From NCBI GenBank assembly GCA_963739245.1, contig CAVTZP010000003.1, positions 62,001-126,000 on the forward strand: a stretch of DNA of 64,000 nucleotides. The letters run 5' to 3'. Under the pieces are notes generated by a model. The model saw only the letters and a program-made list of their open reading frames with translations, ran no database searches and had not been told where the DNA came from. Positions 50,638 through 59,989 of the stretch are shown here, piece by piece. This DNA is from CAVTZP01 sp963739245. Lineage in GTDB: Bacteria; Chloroflexota; Dehalococcoidia; Dehalococcoidales; BS750m-G39. A program made the position numbers and the translations under genes. Numbering within the stretch: position 1 is the stretch's first letter; the number at the start of each line of letters is the position of its first letter.

Positions 50638-51579
50638 ATGAAAGGGAAGGACCTACTCTCAATAGCTGACCTTAGCGGCGATGACATTCGCCGGCTCATA
50701 TCAGATGCCATTGATATGAAAGCCCAGGGTTGGCTATCCATGCTCAGCGGGAAGACGCTGGCGCTCATGTTTGAGAAGCCATCGCTTCGGACTCGGGTTA
50801 GCTTTGAGGTGGCTATGCGCCAGTTAGGCGGCGAGACCATTTATCTCTCCCCGGCTGAGGTTGGTCTGGGGCAGCGGGAGGCGGTTTCCGATGTTGCCCG
50901 GGTGCTCAGCCGCTATGTCGATGCCATTGCCGCCCGCACCTTCTCCCACCAGACCTTGGAGGTTCTGGCCAGTTATTCCAGCGTGCCAGTGATAAATGCC
51001 CTCTCCGATTGGGAGCACCCCTGCCAGGCTCTGGCTGACCTTTTGACTATCTATGAGAAGAAGGGGGAGCTTCAGGGGTTGACCTTAGCCTTCGTTGGCG
51101 ATGGTAACAATGTGGCTCGAAGCCTTATGCTGGCGGCTTCGCTTACCGGGATGAATTTCAGGATTGCTTCCCCGCCTGGCTATACTGTTCAGGACAAGGT
51201 GTTGCAGCCGGCTAAAGGCAATGCTACTAGCCGTGGTGGTGAGATACTTTGCACTGACGACCCGCGCCTGGCGGTAAGTGGGGCTGATATTGTTTATACC
51301 GATGTCTGGGCAAGTATGGGGCAGGAGGCTGAGGCTGAGGTGCGGCGCAAGGTATTTGCTGGCTACCAGGTGAATAGCGAGCTATTGTCCTTAGCCAGGG
51401 AAGAGGCTATATTTATGCATCCCTTACCGGCCCATCATGGCGAGGAGGTGGCTGAGGGGGTCTTAGACAGTCCCAGGTCAGTGGTCTTTGACCAGGCGGA
51501 GAACAGGCTGCATCTTCAAAAAGCGCTGCTGGCAGAGATGCTGGGTGGTCTGGAGATACCGATGACCGGCTATCGTTAG
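50638..51579 (+). CDS. argF: Ornithine carbamoyltransferase
   Basis: A 313-residue transcarbamylase making citrulline from ornithine and carbamoyl phosphate. The carbamoyl-phosphate loop is FEKPSLRTR (45-53; Leu50 in place of the usual Thr), followed by HPCQALADL and GDGNNVARS. The ornithine loop that is normally HCLP reads HPLP (261-264). The Leu variant occurs in other phyla; the missing cysteine is less usual. No other arg genes are adjacent. The product family is clear, while substrate is slightly less certain. Confidence 0.87.
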   Translation: MKGKDLLSIADLSGDDIRRLISDAIDMKAQGWLSMLSGKTLALMFEKPSLRTRVSFEVAMRQLGGETIYLSPAEVGLGQREAVSDVARVLSRYVDAIAARTFSHQTLEVLASYSSVPVINALSDWEHPCQALADLLTIYEKKGELQGLTLAFVGDGNNVARSLMLAASLTGMNFRIASPPGYTVQDKVLQPAKGNATSRGGEILCTDDPRLAVSGADIVYTDVWASMGQEAEAEVRRKVFAGYQVNSELLSLAREEAIFMHPLPAHHGEEVAEGVLDSPRSVVFDQAENRLHLQKALLAEMLGGLEIPMTGYR

Positions 51580-51591
51580 GGCTGAGGTATC

Positions 51592-51812
51592 TACCTCACC
51601 CCCTAACCCCCTCTCCTTCAAAGGAGAGGGGGAAGAATAAAGAAAGAGAGGGGTTAGCACCCCTCTGAAACACCCCAAAAAGAAGAGAGTTAAAGAGAGG
51701 TGAAGCTTCTCTTTGATAGCTAAATTCCCCTTCCCCGTTAAGGGGAGAGGGATAAAGTGGGTTCCCAGGAAAATCGAAGATTTTTCTGGGTGCTTAAAGG
51801 GTGAGGGGTTGG
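51592..51812. repeat. Compound palindromic repeat, copy 8 (long form with extra hairpin)
   Basis: TACCTCACCCCC end, CCCTCTCCTTCAAAGGAGAGGG-type hairpin, a GGGGTTAGCACCCC stem, and a CCCCGTTAAGGGG hairpin. It ends with the added module whose 12-bp hairpin arms are 51764-51775 and 51779-51790. It ends just before der and contributes a spurious in-frame GTG start. Confidence 0.85.
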
Positions 51813-51818
51813 ATAGAA

Positions 51819-53123
51819 ATGAGCAAACCGATTGTGGCTATTATTGGCCGACCTAATGTGGGTAAGTCTACCCTGTTAAATCGGTTGGCGGGCAAGCGGA
51901 TAGCAATCGTTGCCGATCTGCCCGGGACAACCCGCGACCGCATATTTGCTGATGTTTCCTGGCAGGGGGCCCAGTTTACCCTGGTTGATACCGGCGGTCT
52001 GGAGGTGAGACCCCAGTCTAAGATTGGGCGAGAAGTAAAGGCTCAGATTGAGATGGCTATCACCGAGGCAGACCTTATTATTTTCTTGGTTGACACCGGG
52101 GATGGAGTGGTTCCCTCTGACCTTGAGGTTGCTGAGACGCTTCGTAGTTCAAGCAAGCCAATATTGTTGGTGGCTAATAAGGCGGATAACCCCAGGCTTG
52201 AGGGTGAGGCGGTAGAATTTTATCAGCTGGGGCTTGGTGAGCCACTGGCGATTTCAGCCTATCATGGTCGGGGCACGGCGGAACTGCTGGATAGGATTGC
52301 CTCTCTGCTGCCGACCCCCAAGGTTATTGAGCACAAGGCGGAGATTATGAAGCTGGCTATTATTGGCCGACCCAATGTGGGTAAGTCAACGCTCCTAAAT
52401 GCCCTTTTGGGCGAGGAGCGGGCAATCGTTGATGAGGCACCGGGGACTACCCATGATGCGCTAAATACACTACTTGACTTTAATGGTCAAAATGTGATAC
52501 TTATTGATACCGCCGGAATTAGGCGGCGGGGTCGGTGGGGGGTGGGGGTAGAGCGGTACAGCGTAATCCGCGCTATCCGTGCTATTGATGAGGCTGATAT
52601 AGCCCTGCTTGTGCTTGACGCCACTGAGTTACTTACCTCTCAGGATAAGCACATCGCCGGTTATATTCAGGAGGCGGCTAAAGGAGTAGTATTGGTAGTT
52701 AATAAGTGTGACCTGGCTCAGAGCCAGAGTGTAGCTGAATATAATAGATATATCCGGAAGGAGCTCAAATTTATGCCCTATGCGCCGGCACTTTATATTT
52801 CGGCTAAGTTTGGGCAGGGGGTGGACAAGGTAATACCTCAGGCGTTTGGGGTATATCAGGAGAGGCTCAAGCGTCCATCGGCAGCTTTGATTGATGATGT
52901 GGTTAAGGCGGTAGCCTCTCATAATCTGCCGAGAAAGGGCACCAAGCAGCTGAAGATTTTTTCTGCCACCCAAACCGAGGTTAATCCTCCAACCTTTGTC
53001 TTTTTTGTCAACGATGCTAAGCTGATGCACTTCTCCTACCGGCGCTACGTGGAGAACAAGCTGCGTCAGGCATTTGGCTTTAGCGGCACTCCGCTTCGTT
53101 TAGTATTTAAGACCAGGGGGTGA
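51819..53123 (+). CDS. der: GTPase Der (EngA)
   Basis: A 434-residue ribosome-assembly GTPase with two G domains in tandem (each with GRPNVGKSTLLN; about residues 4-165 and 172-340) and a C-terminal KH-like domain. Switch motifs DTGG and DTAGIRRRG and the NKAD/NKCD specificity motifs are present. I start at ATG 51819. The longer frame from GTG 51801 begins inside the palindromic repeat. It heads a unit with plsY and gpsA. Confidence 0.96.
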   Translation: MSKPIVAIIGRPNVGKSTLLNRLAGKRIAIVADLPGTTRDRIFADVSWQGAQFTLVDTGGLEVRPQSKIGREVKAQIEMAITEADLIIFLVDTGDGVVPSDLEVAETLRSSSKPILLVANKADNPRLEGEAVEFYQLGLGEPLAISAYHGRGTAELLDRIASLLPTPKVIEHKAEIMKLAIIGRPNVGKSTLLNALLGEERAIVDEAPGTTHDALNTLLDFNGQNVILIDTAGIRRRGRWGVGVERYSVIRAIRAIDEADIALLVLDATELLTSQDKHIAGYIQEAAKGVVLVVNKCDLAQSQSVAEYNRYIRKELKFMPYAPALYISAKFGQGVDKVIPQAFGVYQERLKRPSAALIDDVVKAVASHNLPRKGTKQLKIFSATQTEVNPPTFVFFVNDAKLMHFSYRRYVENKLRQAFGFSGTPLRLVFKTRG

Positions 53124-53126
53124 AGC

Positions 53127-53822
53127 ATGATGATTGCTAGATTTGTCGCGGCAATAATAGCTGGCTATCTTTTAGGCTCTATCCCCGTTGGTTTGTGGTT
53201 AACTAGACGATACGCCAAGGTGGATGTCACAAAGTATGGTAGCGGCAAGACAGGAGCAACCAACGTCCTCCGAACCGCCGGTCGCAAGACAGCAGCTATG
53301 GTGGCTATCTTTGATATATTAAAGGGAATGCTGGCGGTGGTATTTGCCGGGTTGATAGTCGGCAAGGGCTACTTAGCGGTGAATGGCATTGGCTTAGGCT
53401 CGCTGGTGGCTGAGGTTCTGGCAGCGTTAGCCGCTATAGTTGGGCATAATTGGTCAGTGTTCCTCAAGTTTCATGGTGGTGGTAGGGGGGTGGCTACATT
53501 CTTCGGTGGCTTAATCGCCTTGTGCCCACCAGCAGCAATATTTGGTGGCGAGATTATAATTATTGGCGCCGGCTTGACCAGATATGTATCGTTGGGCTCC
53601 ATTGCCGGAGCCGTTGGTAGTTATGCCGTGTTGGTTCCACTCACCATTATGAATGGCTTCCCTATAGTGTGCCTGTTTTATGCTCTAGCCGGGACAATAA
53701 TCATTTTTATTATGCACCGGGGTAACATTGCCCGATTGATAGCGGGCAAGGAGCGCAAGCTCGGTGAGAAGGCGGAGAAAAAGGGTGCGTCCTCCTCTGA
53801 CCGCAGTGAGGGTATAGGATAA
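53127..53822 (+). CDS. plsY: Acyl-phosphate:glycerol-3-phosphate acyltransferase PlsY
   Basis: A 231-residue polytopic membrane enzyme forming lysophosphatidate from acyl-phosphate. Signature loops GSIPVG, the GSGKTGATNVLR phosphate loop and HGGGRGVAT are present. A charged C-terminal tail (EKKGASSSDRSEG) extends beyond the usual length. It is followed after 3 bp by gpsA, which makes its substrate glycerol-3-phosphate. Confidence 0.95.
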   Translation: MMIARFVAAIIAGYLLGSIPVGLWLTRRYAKVDVTKYGSGKTGATNVLRTAGRKTAAMVAIFDILKGMLAVVFAGLIVGKGYLAVNGIGLGSLVAEVLAALAAIVGHNWSVFLKFHGGGRGVATFFGGLIALCPPAAIFGGEIIIIGAGLTRYVSLGSIAGAVGSYAVLVPLTIMNGFPIVCLFYALAGTIIIFIMHRGNIARLIAGKERKLGEKAEKKGASSSDRSEGIG

Positions 53823-53825
53823 GGT

Positions 53826-54866
53826 ATGCCCAAGTTTGCCATTATTGGTACCACTACTTGGGGGCTAACCCTGGGGGTGGTGCTAGCAAATAGAAAGGTG
53901 GAGGTTGGGCTGTGGGCGCGAACGGAACAAGAGGCGGCGGAACTGGGTAATGCCAAACATCATTCCGAGGCGCTTTCCAATGTTGCCTTCCCCCCTCATC
54001 TGTCAGTCACCAGCTCATTAACTGAAGCCCTAGCCGGAGCCAAGGCAGTAATCCTGGCGGTGCCATCCCAGAGTATGCGGCAGAACATAAAAGCAATCGC
54101 CGAGTATTTGGATGGTTCAATGTTGATAGTTAGTGCCGCTAAAGGCCTGGAGCTTGGCAGTAACAAGCGGTTGTCCGAGGTAATTGCTGATGAGATAAAC
54201 CCTGATTTTTGGTCTAATATCTGTGTTCTTTCCGGACCTAATTTGGCGCAGGAGATTCTCCAAGACCTGCCGGCGGTGGCGGTGGTGGCGGCTGAGGATG
54301 AGGCTGTAGCCAGAAAGGCTCAGCGGCTACTAAATACCCCCAGCATTTGTCTATATACCAATACCGATGTCATCGGTGTGGAGCTGGGGGGGGCATTAAA
54401 GAATATTATCGCCCTCGGTGCGGGCATAGCCGATGGGCTGGGCTATGGTGATAATGCCAGGGCAGCTTTAATCACCCGCGGTCTCACCGAGATAACGGCG
54501 CTGGGTGTTGCCCTGGGGGCAAATCCACTGACCTTTTCCGGCTTGACTGGCCTGGGTGACCTAATCGCTACCTGCTCCAGCCCGTTAAGCCGTAATCATT
54601 ATGTGGGGGTGGAGTTAACTAAGGGGCGCTCACTAGATAAGATAGTCCGCTCAATGAGCGGTGTGGCTGAGGGGTTGAGCACTGTTATCGCCGCCTATAG
54701 CCTCGCCCAGCAACTTGGGGTGGAGATGTCAATTACCGAGAAGATTTATCGGGTGCTTTATGAGGGGCTTAGCCCTCGTCAGGCTGCCCTGGAGCTGATG
54801 GAAACCCAGGCCGGGCACGAGCTGGAGGGGCGAAGGTGGCAGTTGTTCTCTCTGTTTAAGCGCTGA
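53826..54866 (+). CDS. gpsA: Glycerol-3-phosphate dehydrogenase [NAD(P)+]
   Basis: A 346-residue dehydrogenase reducing dihydroxyacetone phosphate to glycerol-3-phosphate for phospholipids. The nucleotide loop reads GTTTWGLTLG, with Thr in place of the central Gly of the usual GxGxxG. The catalytic lysine is in ELGGALKNIIALGAG, and GLGDLIATC and NRNH-like RNHYVG are conserved. It is coupled to plsY and der. The altered loop may affect cofactor preference. Confidence 0.94.
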   Translation: MPKFAIIGTTTWGLTLGVVLANRKVEVGLWARTEQEAAELGNAKHHSEALSNVAFPPHLSVTSSLTEALAGAKAVILAVPSQSMRQNIKAIAEYLDGSMLIVSAAKGLELGSNKRLSEVIADEINPDFWSNICVLSGPNLAQEILQDLPAVAVVAAEDEAVARKAQRLLNTPSICLYTNTDVIGVELGGALKNIIALGAGIADGLGYGDNARAALITRGLTEITALGVALGANPLTFSGLTGLGDLIATCSSPLSRNHYVGVELTKGRSLDKIVRSMSGVAEGLSTVIAAYSLAQQLGVEMSITEKIYRVLYEGLSPRQAALELMETQAGHELEGRRWQLFSLFKR

Positions 54867-54881
54867 GCGCTGAGGTGCCAG

Positions 54882-55988
54882 TTACCGACCGCGGCGGGAA
54901 AATTCCCGCCATTTTTTTGGCTCGGGCATATTGACTGGACCTAAGCTATCACCGAGCTCCTGAAGCAGTTGGCGCTGCTTTGCCGTTAGTGAATCAGGGG
55001 TGATGACGAAGAGCGTGACCACCTGGTCGCCACACCCGTCTCTGTGGAGACGGGGAACCCCTTGCCTTTTCAGCCGGAATACCTGCCCGGTTTGGCTGCC
55101 CGGCGGAATCTTGAGCTTGGCTTTGCCGCTCAGGGTAGGCACCTCTACCTCAGTGCCCAGGGCAGCTTGAACAACGTTGATTGGCAGCTCGTAGAGGATA
55201 TCATTGTTGTATCGGCTGAAGAATTCATGCTCCTTGACTGACAGGGTGACGTAAAGGTCGCCCAGGGAGCCGCCCCTTGTCCCGGCTTCCCCCTCGCCGC
55301 TGAGGCGTATATGCGTGCCATTGTCAACCCCGGCCGGGATATTAACCATAATGTTACGCTTGTACCTCTCTCTGCCGGTGCCCCGGCACTGGGGGCAGGG
55401 GTCGGTAATAATTCTGCCCTCACCGTGGCATTGACTGCAGGTGGTGGTGTGAGCGAAACGGCCGAACAGGCTCTGGTGTACGCGGCGCACCTGCCCAGTG
55501 CCATTGCAGCTGGGGCATCTCTTGGGCTGAATACCTGGCTTGGAGCCAACGCCCTGGCACAGTGAGCAGTTTTCGGTGCGTAATATGGTTACCTCCTTTT
55601 CACAACCCAGGGCCGCTTCCTCAAAGGAGGTGGCAACGTTACAGTAAAGGTCAGCGCCACGCTCTGGTCCCTGGCGGGTGGCAGTGGCGCCACCAAAGAA
55701 GGCGTCAAATATATCCCCGAAGCCGCCAAAGTCAAAGCCGTCAGAGCCTTGTCCCCAAAGCCCCTCGGCAACACCATGCCCAAAGCGGTCATAGGCAGCA
55801 CGCTTATCCGGGTCAGAGAGGACTTCATAGGCTTCGTTTACCTCTTTGAATTTTCCCCCTGTCTCATCATCCTGGTTGTGGTCAGGGTGATATTTAAAGG
55901 CAAGCTTACGAAACGCCCGCTTTATTTCCTCAGCGCTGGCATTTCTGTCTATACCGAGAACTTCGTAGTAGTCGCGCTTTGATGGCAT
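54882..55988 (-). CDS. dnaJ: Chaperone DnaJ
   Basis: A 368-residue type I Hsp40. The J domain (5-68) has the HPD tripeptide in KYHPDHN. A Gly/Phe region and four CxxCxGxG zinc motifs (CSLCQGVG, CPSCNGTG, CSQCHGEG, CPQCRGTG; about 148-210) follow, then the substrate-binding domains. It stimulates DnaK ATPase. It is the last gene of the heat-shock operon, separated from dnaK by a small membrane-protein gene and a repeat. Confidence 0.96.
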   Translation of the reverse strand: MPSKRDYYEVLGIDRNASAEEIKRAFRKLAFKYHPDHNQDDETGGKFKEVNEAYEVLSDPDKRAAYDRFGHGVAEGLWGQGSDGFDFGGFGDIFDAFFGGATATRQGPERGADLYCNVATSFEEAALGCEKEVTILRTENCSLCQGVGSKPGIQPKRCPSCNGTGQVRRVHQSLFGRFAHTTTCSQCHGEGRIITDPCPQCRGTGRERYKRNIMVNIPAGVDNGTHIRLSGEGEAGTRGGSLGDLYVTLSVKEHEFFSRYNNDILYELPINVVQAALGTEVEVPTLSGKAKLKIPPGSQTGQVFRLKRQGVPRLHRDGCGDQVVTLFVITPDSLTAKQRQLLQELGDSLGPVNMPEPKKWREFSRRGR

Positions 55989-55998
55989 ATAAAGTTTT

Positions 55999-56081
55999 TA
56001 CCTCATCCCCTTAATCCCCCTCTCCTTCTCAAGGAGAGGGGGAAGAGGGTTTAGAGAGGGGGCAAAGCCCCCTCTCTTACC
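55999..56081. repeat. Compound palindromic repeat, copy 9 (short form)
   Basis: TACCTCATCCCC end, CCCTCTCC/GGAGAGGG hairpin and a GGGGGCAAAGCCCCC stem. It lies between dnaJ and the small membrane protein inside the heat-shock operon, so it would be transcribed and may affect read-through. Confidence 0.8.
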
Positions 56082-56270
56082 TTAAACTCCCCTGAAGAAT
56101 AGTCTCAGGACAGCTAGCGGTGCACCAGCGCTAATTATAATTGGCAAGGTGTTTGTTATTAGCTGGTCGCTAACGGTTGTACCCGTAATCATGTTGCCGA
56201 TTAGGGGGTTCGCTATGCTGTGGAGGATTGCTCCACCCACTACCACAGCACCAAGTTTCTTAATATCCAC
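56082..56270 (-). CDS. Small hydrophobic protein in heat-shock operon
   Basis: A 62-residue protein starting at GTG 56270 with a GGTGAG-type ribosome-binding site upstream. Hydrophobic segments at about 5-25 and 38-58 suggest two membrane helices. I do not recognise it. It sits between dnaK and dnaJ on the same strand, so co-expression on heat shock is likely. It could still be a non-coding frame; coding status is moderate. Confidence 0.45.
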   Translation of the reverse strand: MDIKKLGAVVVGGAILHSIANPLIGNMITGTTVSDQLITNTLPIIISAGAPLAVLRLFFRGV

Positions 56271-56322
56271 TCTTTCTCACCCCCTTTTTTGTCAGACCGA
56301 CTGAAGCGGGCATCCCCATGCC

Positions 56323-58224
56323 CTAGACCTCTTTAAACTCGCCCTCCACGGTGCCTTCTTCGCCGCCCTTGCCTGGGGGTGTCTCACCACCAGGGGGTGG
56401 TGGCGGCTGTTGCTGATAGACGGCAGCGCCCAACTTTTGCATGGCGTCAGATAGCTCCTGCGTTGCCCGGCGGATGGCGTTGAAATCGGTGCCCTGTAAT
56501 GCCGAGCGTACTGCTTGAACCTTGCCCTCTACCTCTTGGTTCAAGTCTGAGGGTATCTTGTCCTTGTGGTCGCGCAGGGTCTTTTCCGCAGTATAAGCAA
56601 TGGTGTCAGCCGCATTGCGGGTTTCTGCTTCCTCACGGCGTTTGGAATCCTCAGCGGCGTAGGTCTCGCCTTCCCGCCGCATCTTTTCCACCTCTCCCTT
56701 GGACAGTCCGCTGGAGGCAGTGATGGTGATTTTCTGCTCCCGGCCGGTGCCCTTGTCTTGGGCCCTAACACTGAGGATGCCGTTGGCATCAATATCAAAG
56801 GTGACCTCAATCTGGGGCAGTCCTCTTGGTGCCGGCAGGATGCCATCAAGCATAAACCGTCCCAGCGTCCGGTTGTCGGTAGCCATCGGTCTTTCCCCCT
56901 GCAGGACATGAATCTCAACACTGGGCTGGTTATCGGCGGCAGTGCTGAAAATCTGGCTCTTAGCGGTGGGAATGGTGGTATTGCGCGTGATAAGTGGGGT
57001 AGCCACCCCACCCAGGGTCTCAATACCGAGGGTGAGCGGGGTAACATCAAGCAATAGAACCTCCTTGACTTCCCCCTTGAGCACCCCCGCCTGAATAGCT
57101 GCCCCTACGGCGACTACCTCGTCGGGGTTCACCCCCTTATGGGGTTCTCTGCCGAAGAATTGTTTTACCTTTTCCTGAACCAGTGGCATTCTGGTCTGCC
57201 CACCAACTAGAATTACCTCGTCAATTTGAGCTGAAGTCTTCCCGGCGTCAGATAGTGCCTGGCGGCAGGGTTCTAGTGTTTTCTCTACTAGGTCCATTAC
57301 CAGTTGCTCAAGCTTGGAACGGGTGAGGGTGATAGTCAGGTGCTTGGGGCCGCTGGCATCAGCGGTGATAAAGGGAAGGTTTATCTCAGTCTGGGTGACG
57401 GTGGATAGTTCAATCTTTGCCTTCTCTGCCGCCTCCTTGATTCGCTGTAAAGCCATCCTGTCCTGCCTGAGGTCTATCCCCTGGTCTCGTTTGAACTCAT
57501 CGCCCAGCCAGTCCATAATCTTCTGGTCAAGGTCATCACCACCAAGGTGGGTATCACCGCTGGTTGACTTGACCTGGAAGGTGCCTTCACCAATCTCAAG
57601 TATTGATATATCAAAGGTGCCGCCGCCAAGGTCATAGACGGCGATGGTCTCTTCTTTCTTCTTATCCAGTCCATAGGCCAGCGAGGCCGCCGTTGGCTCA
57701 TTGATTATTCTCAGCACAGTAAGCCCGGCGATGGCGCCGGCATCTTTCGTCGCCTGGCGCTGGGCATCATTGAAGTAGGCAGGAACGGTGATTACCGCCT
57801 CAGTTACCTTCTCGCCGAGGTAAGCCTCGGCGTCTGCCTTCAGTTTTTGCAGAATCATTGCCGATATTTCAGGCGGACTATACTCTTTTCCCCCCATCGC
57901 CACCCGCACCTCATTATTAGGTCCCTTGGTTACCTTATAGGTCTTGCGGTGGGCGTCCTCCTCTACTGGCAGCTCCCGCCCCACCGGCTCCCCCCAGTTA
58001 CGCCCCATAAAGCGTTTAATGCTGTAGATAGTGTTCTCCGGGTTAATGATAGCCTGGCGCCTGGCTATCTGCCCGACTAGGCGTTCCCCGCTCTTACTTA
58101 TCGCTACTACTGAGGGGAAAAGGGTACCACCCTCAGCCGAAGGGATAACTACCGGTTCCCCTCCCTGCATTACCGCCACCTCACTAAAGGTTGTCCCTAA
58201 ATCAATTCCTACCGCTCTTCCCAT
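56323..58224 (-). CDS. dnaK: Chaperone DnaK (Hsp70)
   Basis: A 633-residue Hsp70. The ATPase domain (1-380) has AVGIDLGTTFS (Phe where bacterial DnaK usually has Asn), YDLGGGTFDIS and GGQTRMP. The linker VLLLDVTPLTLG leads to the peptide-binding domain and helical lid, and the C-terminus is acidic, ending GEFKEV. It starts 3 bp after grpE. Length and motifs are complete. Confidence 0.97.
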   Translation of the reverse strand: MGRAVGIDLGTTFSEVAVMQGGEPVVIPSAEGGTLFPSVVAISKSGERLVGQIARRQAIINPENTIYSIKRFMGRNWGEPVGRELPVEEDAHRKTYKVTKGPNNEVRVAMGGKEYSPPEISAMILQKLKADAEAYLGEKVTEAVITVPAYFNDAQRQATKDAGAIAGLTVLRIINEPTAASLAYGLDKKKEETIAVYDLGGGTFDISILEIGEGTFQVKSTSGDTHLGGDDLDQKIMDWLGDEFKRDQGIDLRQDRMALQRIKEAAEKAKIELSTVTQTEINLPFITADASGPKHLTITLTRSKLEQLVMDLVEKTLEPCRQALSDAGKTSAQIDEVILVGGQTRMPLVQEKVKQFFGREPHKGVNPDEVVAVGAAIQAGVLKGEVKEVLLLDVTPLTLGIETLGGVATPLITRNTTIPTAKSQIFSTAADNQPSVEIHVLQGERPMATDNRTLGRFMLDGILPAPRGLPQIEVTFDIDANGILSVRAQDKGTGREQKITITASSGLSKGEVEKMRREGETYAAEDSKRREEAETRNAADTIAYTAEKTLRDHKDKIPSDLNQEVEGKVQAVRSALQGTDFNAIRRATQELSDAMQKLGAAVYQQQPPPPPGGETPPGKGGEEGTVEGEFKEV

Positions 58225-58227
58225 AGT

Positions 58228-58770
58228 TTATTCCTCCTTCTCTTCTTCTCCGTTGCCCACCACTACCCGGGATGGGCGAATAACCCGGTCGCGGAACTTG
58301 TAGCCCTTTCGCAGCTCGGCAACAACTATCCCCTCTTTCCCTTTCCCCGGCATCGCTGCTTCATGCAAGTTTGGGTCAAATGGTTCCCCTACCGCCTCAA
58401 TTGGGGACAGTCCCTGTGCCTCTAAGATTCCCCGCAGCTTGCGCTCAATAAGCCTGATACCTTCCACCCAGCTAAGGTTAGCTAGGTCATCCGGGATAGA
58501 AGCTAGTGCTCGCTCCCAATCATCCAGAATTGGCAGAAGGCTAAGTACAAGTATGGAGTTGGCAAACTGGCTAATTTCCTCCCTTTCCTGCTCAGCCCGC
58601 CGCTTGTAGTTAATGAAGTCTGCCTGGGCTCTCTTCCAGCCCGCCAAATTGGCTTCAGCCCTTACCTTCTCCTCGGCTAAAGCCTGCTTTAATGCCTCTA
58701 TATCCTCAACCTCAGCGGTCTCCGTTTTTTCTTCTTCGTTTAAGCCTTCTTCTGGCTCTTTTTCCGTCAT
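58228..58770 (-). CDS. grpE: Nucleotide exchange factor GrpE
   Basis: GrpE dimerises through a long N-terminal coiled coil (about residues 20-85; acidic and Lys-rich) and a C-terminal beta domain (PILDDWERAL, then GEPFDPNLHEA and the GYKFRDRVIRPSRVVV end) that opens DnaK for ADP release. I start at ATG 58770. The longer frame from GTG 58803 begins in the palindromic repeat. It overlaps functionally with dnaK, 3 bp on. Confidence 0.93.
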   Translation of the reverse strand: MTEKEPEEGLNEEEKTETAEVEDIEALKQALAEEKVRAEANLAGWKRAQADFINYKRRAEQEREEISQFANSILVLSLLPILDDWERALASIPDDLANLSWVEGIRLIERKLRGILEAQGLSPIEAVGEPFDPNLHEAAMPGKGKEGIVVAELRKGYKFRDRVIRPSRVVVGNGEEEKEE

Positions 58771-58795
58771 AATTTTAACCCTTTTAGTTTTTGTT

Positions 58796-58926
58796 AACCT
58801 CACCCCCTGTATCCCCCTCTCCTTTCAAAAGGAGAGGGGGAAGAGGTTTTAGAGAGGGAGATTTACCCCCTCTCTTACTCTACTCCCCCTTCCCTTACTA
58901 AGGGAAGGGGGTTAGGGGGATAGGTT
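58796..58926. repeat. Compound palindromic repeat, copy 10
   Basis: AACCTCACCCCC end, CCCTCTCC/GGAGAGGG hairpin, an AGAGGGAGATTTACCCCCTCT stem (imperfect), CCCTTACTAAGGG hairpin and an AGGGGGATAGGTT end. It separates hrcA from grpE within the operon. Confidence 0.85.
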
Positions 58927-58948
58927 ATTAAACCATATGAATTAGTCA

Positions 58949-59974
58949 TCAGGCTGTTTTTTCTCCATATAGCTCGGCTACCAATTGGGTCAGCACTGAG
59001 GAGAGATAGCTTACGGCGGAGATGGTTCGGGCATAGGGCATGCGGGTGGGACCAACCACGCCGATAATACCAACGGCTTCTTCCGGCAGCCCGTATTGGC
59101 TGATTACCACACTGCAATTTTGAATGGCCTCTGCCTTGTTCTCCTTGCCTATGATTACCTGCACCCCCTGGTTGCTCATATCCTCTGGGGTGATTACCCC
59201 GAGTAGCCTGCGGCGTTCAACCAATTCCATTAGGGTTAGCACCTGCTGAGCCGGGCGAAATTCTGGCTGGTTGAGGACAAAGTGCAGTCCATCAAGGTAG
59301 GCTTTCTCATATTCCAGCTCGTCTTCAATTTGCATTATCTTGAGCAGGCAATCATGTAGCCTCTGTTCGGCGGGGGGAAGCTCTATCTTCTTGGCTAAAA
59401 TCTGTGTCCGGGTCAGGTCAGAATAGGTAGCATTTAGTTTATTAGCCATGGTAGTTAATTCTGATTGAGATACCGTCTGGTCAAAGGTTATTAGCTGTTG
59501 CCTTATCCTGGCGCCGTGAAGGACAACGATAACCAGTGCCAGTGGGTCTTGCAGGGCTACGGCTTCCAGATGCTTAAATTGGCAATTTGCCGGCTTGGGC
59601 ATCGCCACTAAAGCTACATTTTGGACTAGCTGAGCGGTGAGTGTTGCCGCCAGGCTCAGCCACTCCTCTAGTTCCCCCTCCACCTGGTGGAACAGGTGCC
59701 TTATTAGAAGCTGCTGGGCTGAGGGGAGTCTAATATCACCTAGAGTCTCCACATAGTAGCGGTAGCCCTTGTCTGAGGGTATGCTCCCGGCGGAAGGGTG
59801 GGGACGGGTAATATAGCCCTCTTCCTCTAGGTGTGCCATCTCATTGCGGATGGTGGCTGAGCTTACCGCTAGCTCATAGTTGTCAATTAGGCTCTGCGAT
59901 GGCACCGGCACTGCCCGAGCAATATATTGTGTCACTATAGACTTGAGTATTGCCTCACTCCTATAGGATAGCAC
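58949..59974 (-). CDS. hrcA: Heat-inducible transcription repressor HrcA
   Basis: A 341-residue repressor that binds CIRCE operators and is kept active by GroE. The N-terminal winged HTH shows SSATIRNEMAHLEEEGYI, and the GAF-like dimerisation domain follows. The start is GTG with GGAGG eight bases upstream. A CIRCE-type inverted repeat (59990-60016) lies between this start and its promoter, so it represses its own operon. It is first in hrcA-grpE-dnaK-dnaJ. Confidence 0.95.
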   Translation of the reverse strand: MLSYRSEAILKSIVTQYIARAVPVPSQSLIDNYELAVSSATIRNEMAHLEEEGYITRPHPSAGSIPSDKGYRYYVETLGDIRLPSAQQLLIRHLFHQVEGELEEWLSLAATLTAQLVQNVALVAMPKPANCQFKHLEAVALQDPLALVIVVLHGARIRQQLITFDQTVSQSELTTMANKLNATYSDLTRTQILAKKIELPPAEQRLHDCLLKIMQIEDELEYEKAYLDGLHFVLNQPEFRPAQQVLTLMELVERRRLLGVITPEDMSNQGVQVIIGKENKAEAIQNCSVVISQYGLPEEAVGIIGVVGPTRMPYARTISAVSYLSSVLTQLVAELYGEKTA

Positions 59975-59989
59975 CCTTACCTCCTTAAG

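Noticed and set aside
51801..51818. GTG start for der six codons upstream
   Set aside because: The GTG belongs to the palindromic repeat end (GGGTGAGGGG); ATG 51819 gives the normal Der start.
58771..58803. GTG start for grpE eleven codons upstream
   Set aside because: It begins in the repeat end GTGAGGTT; the added residues are not typical of GrpE.
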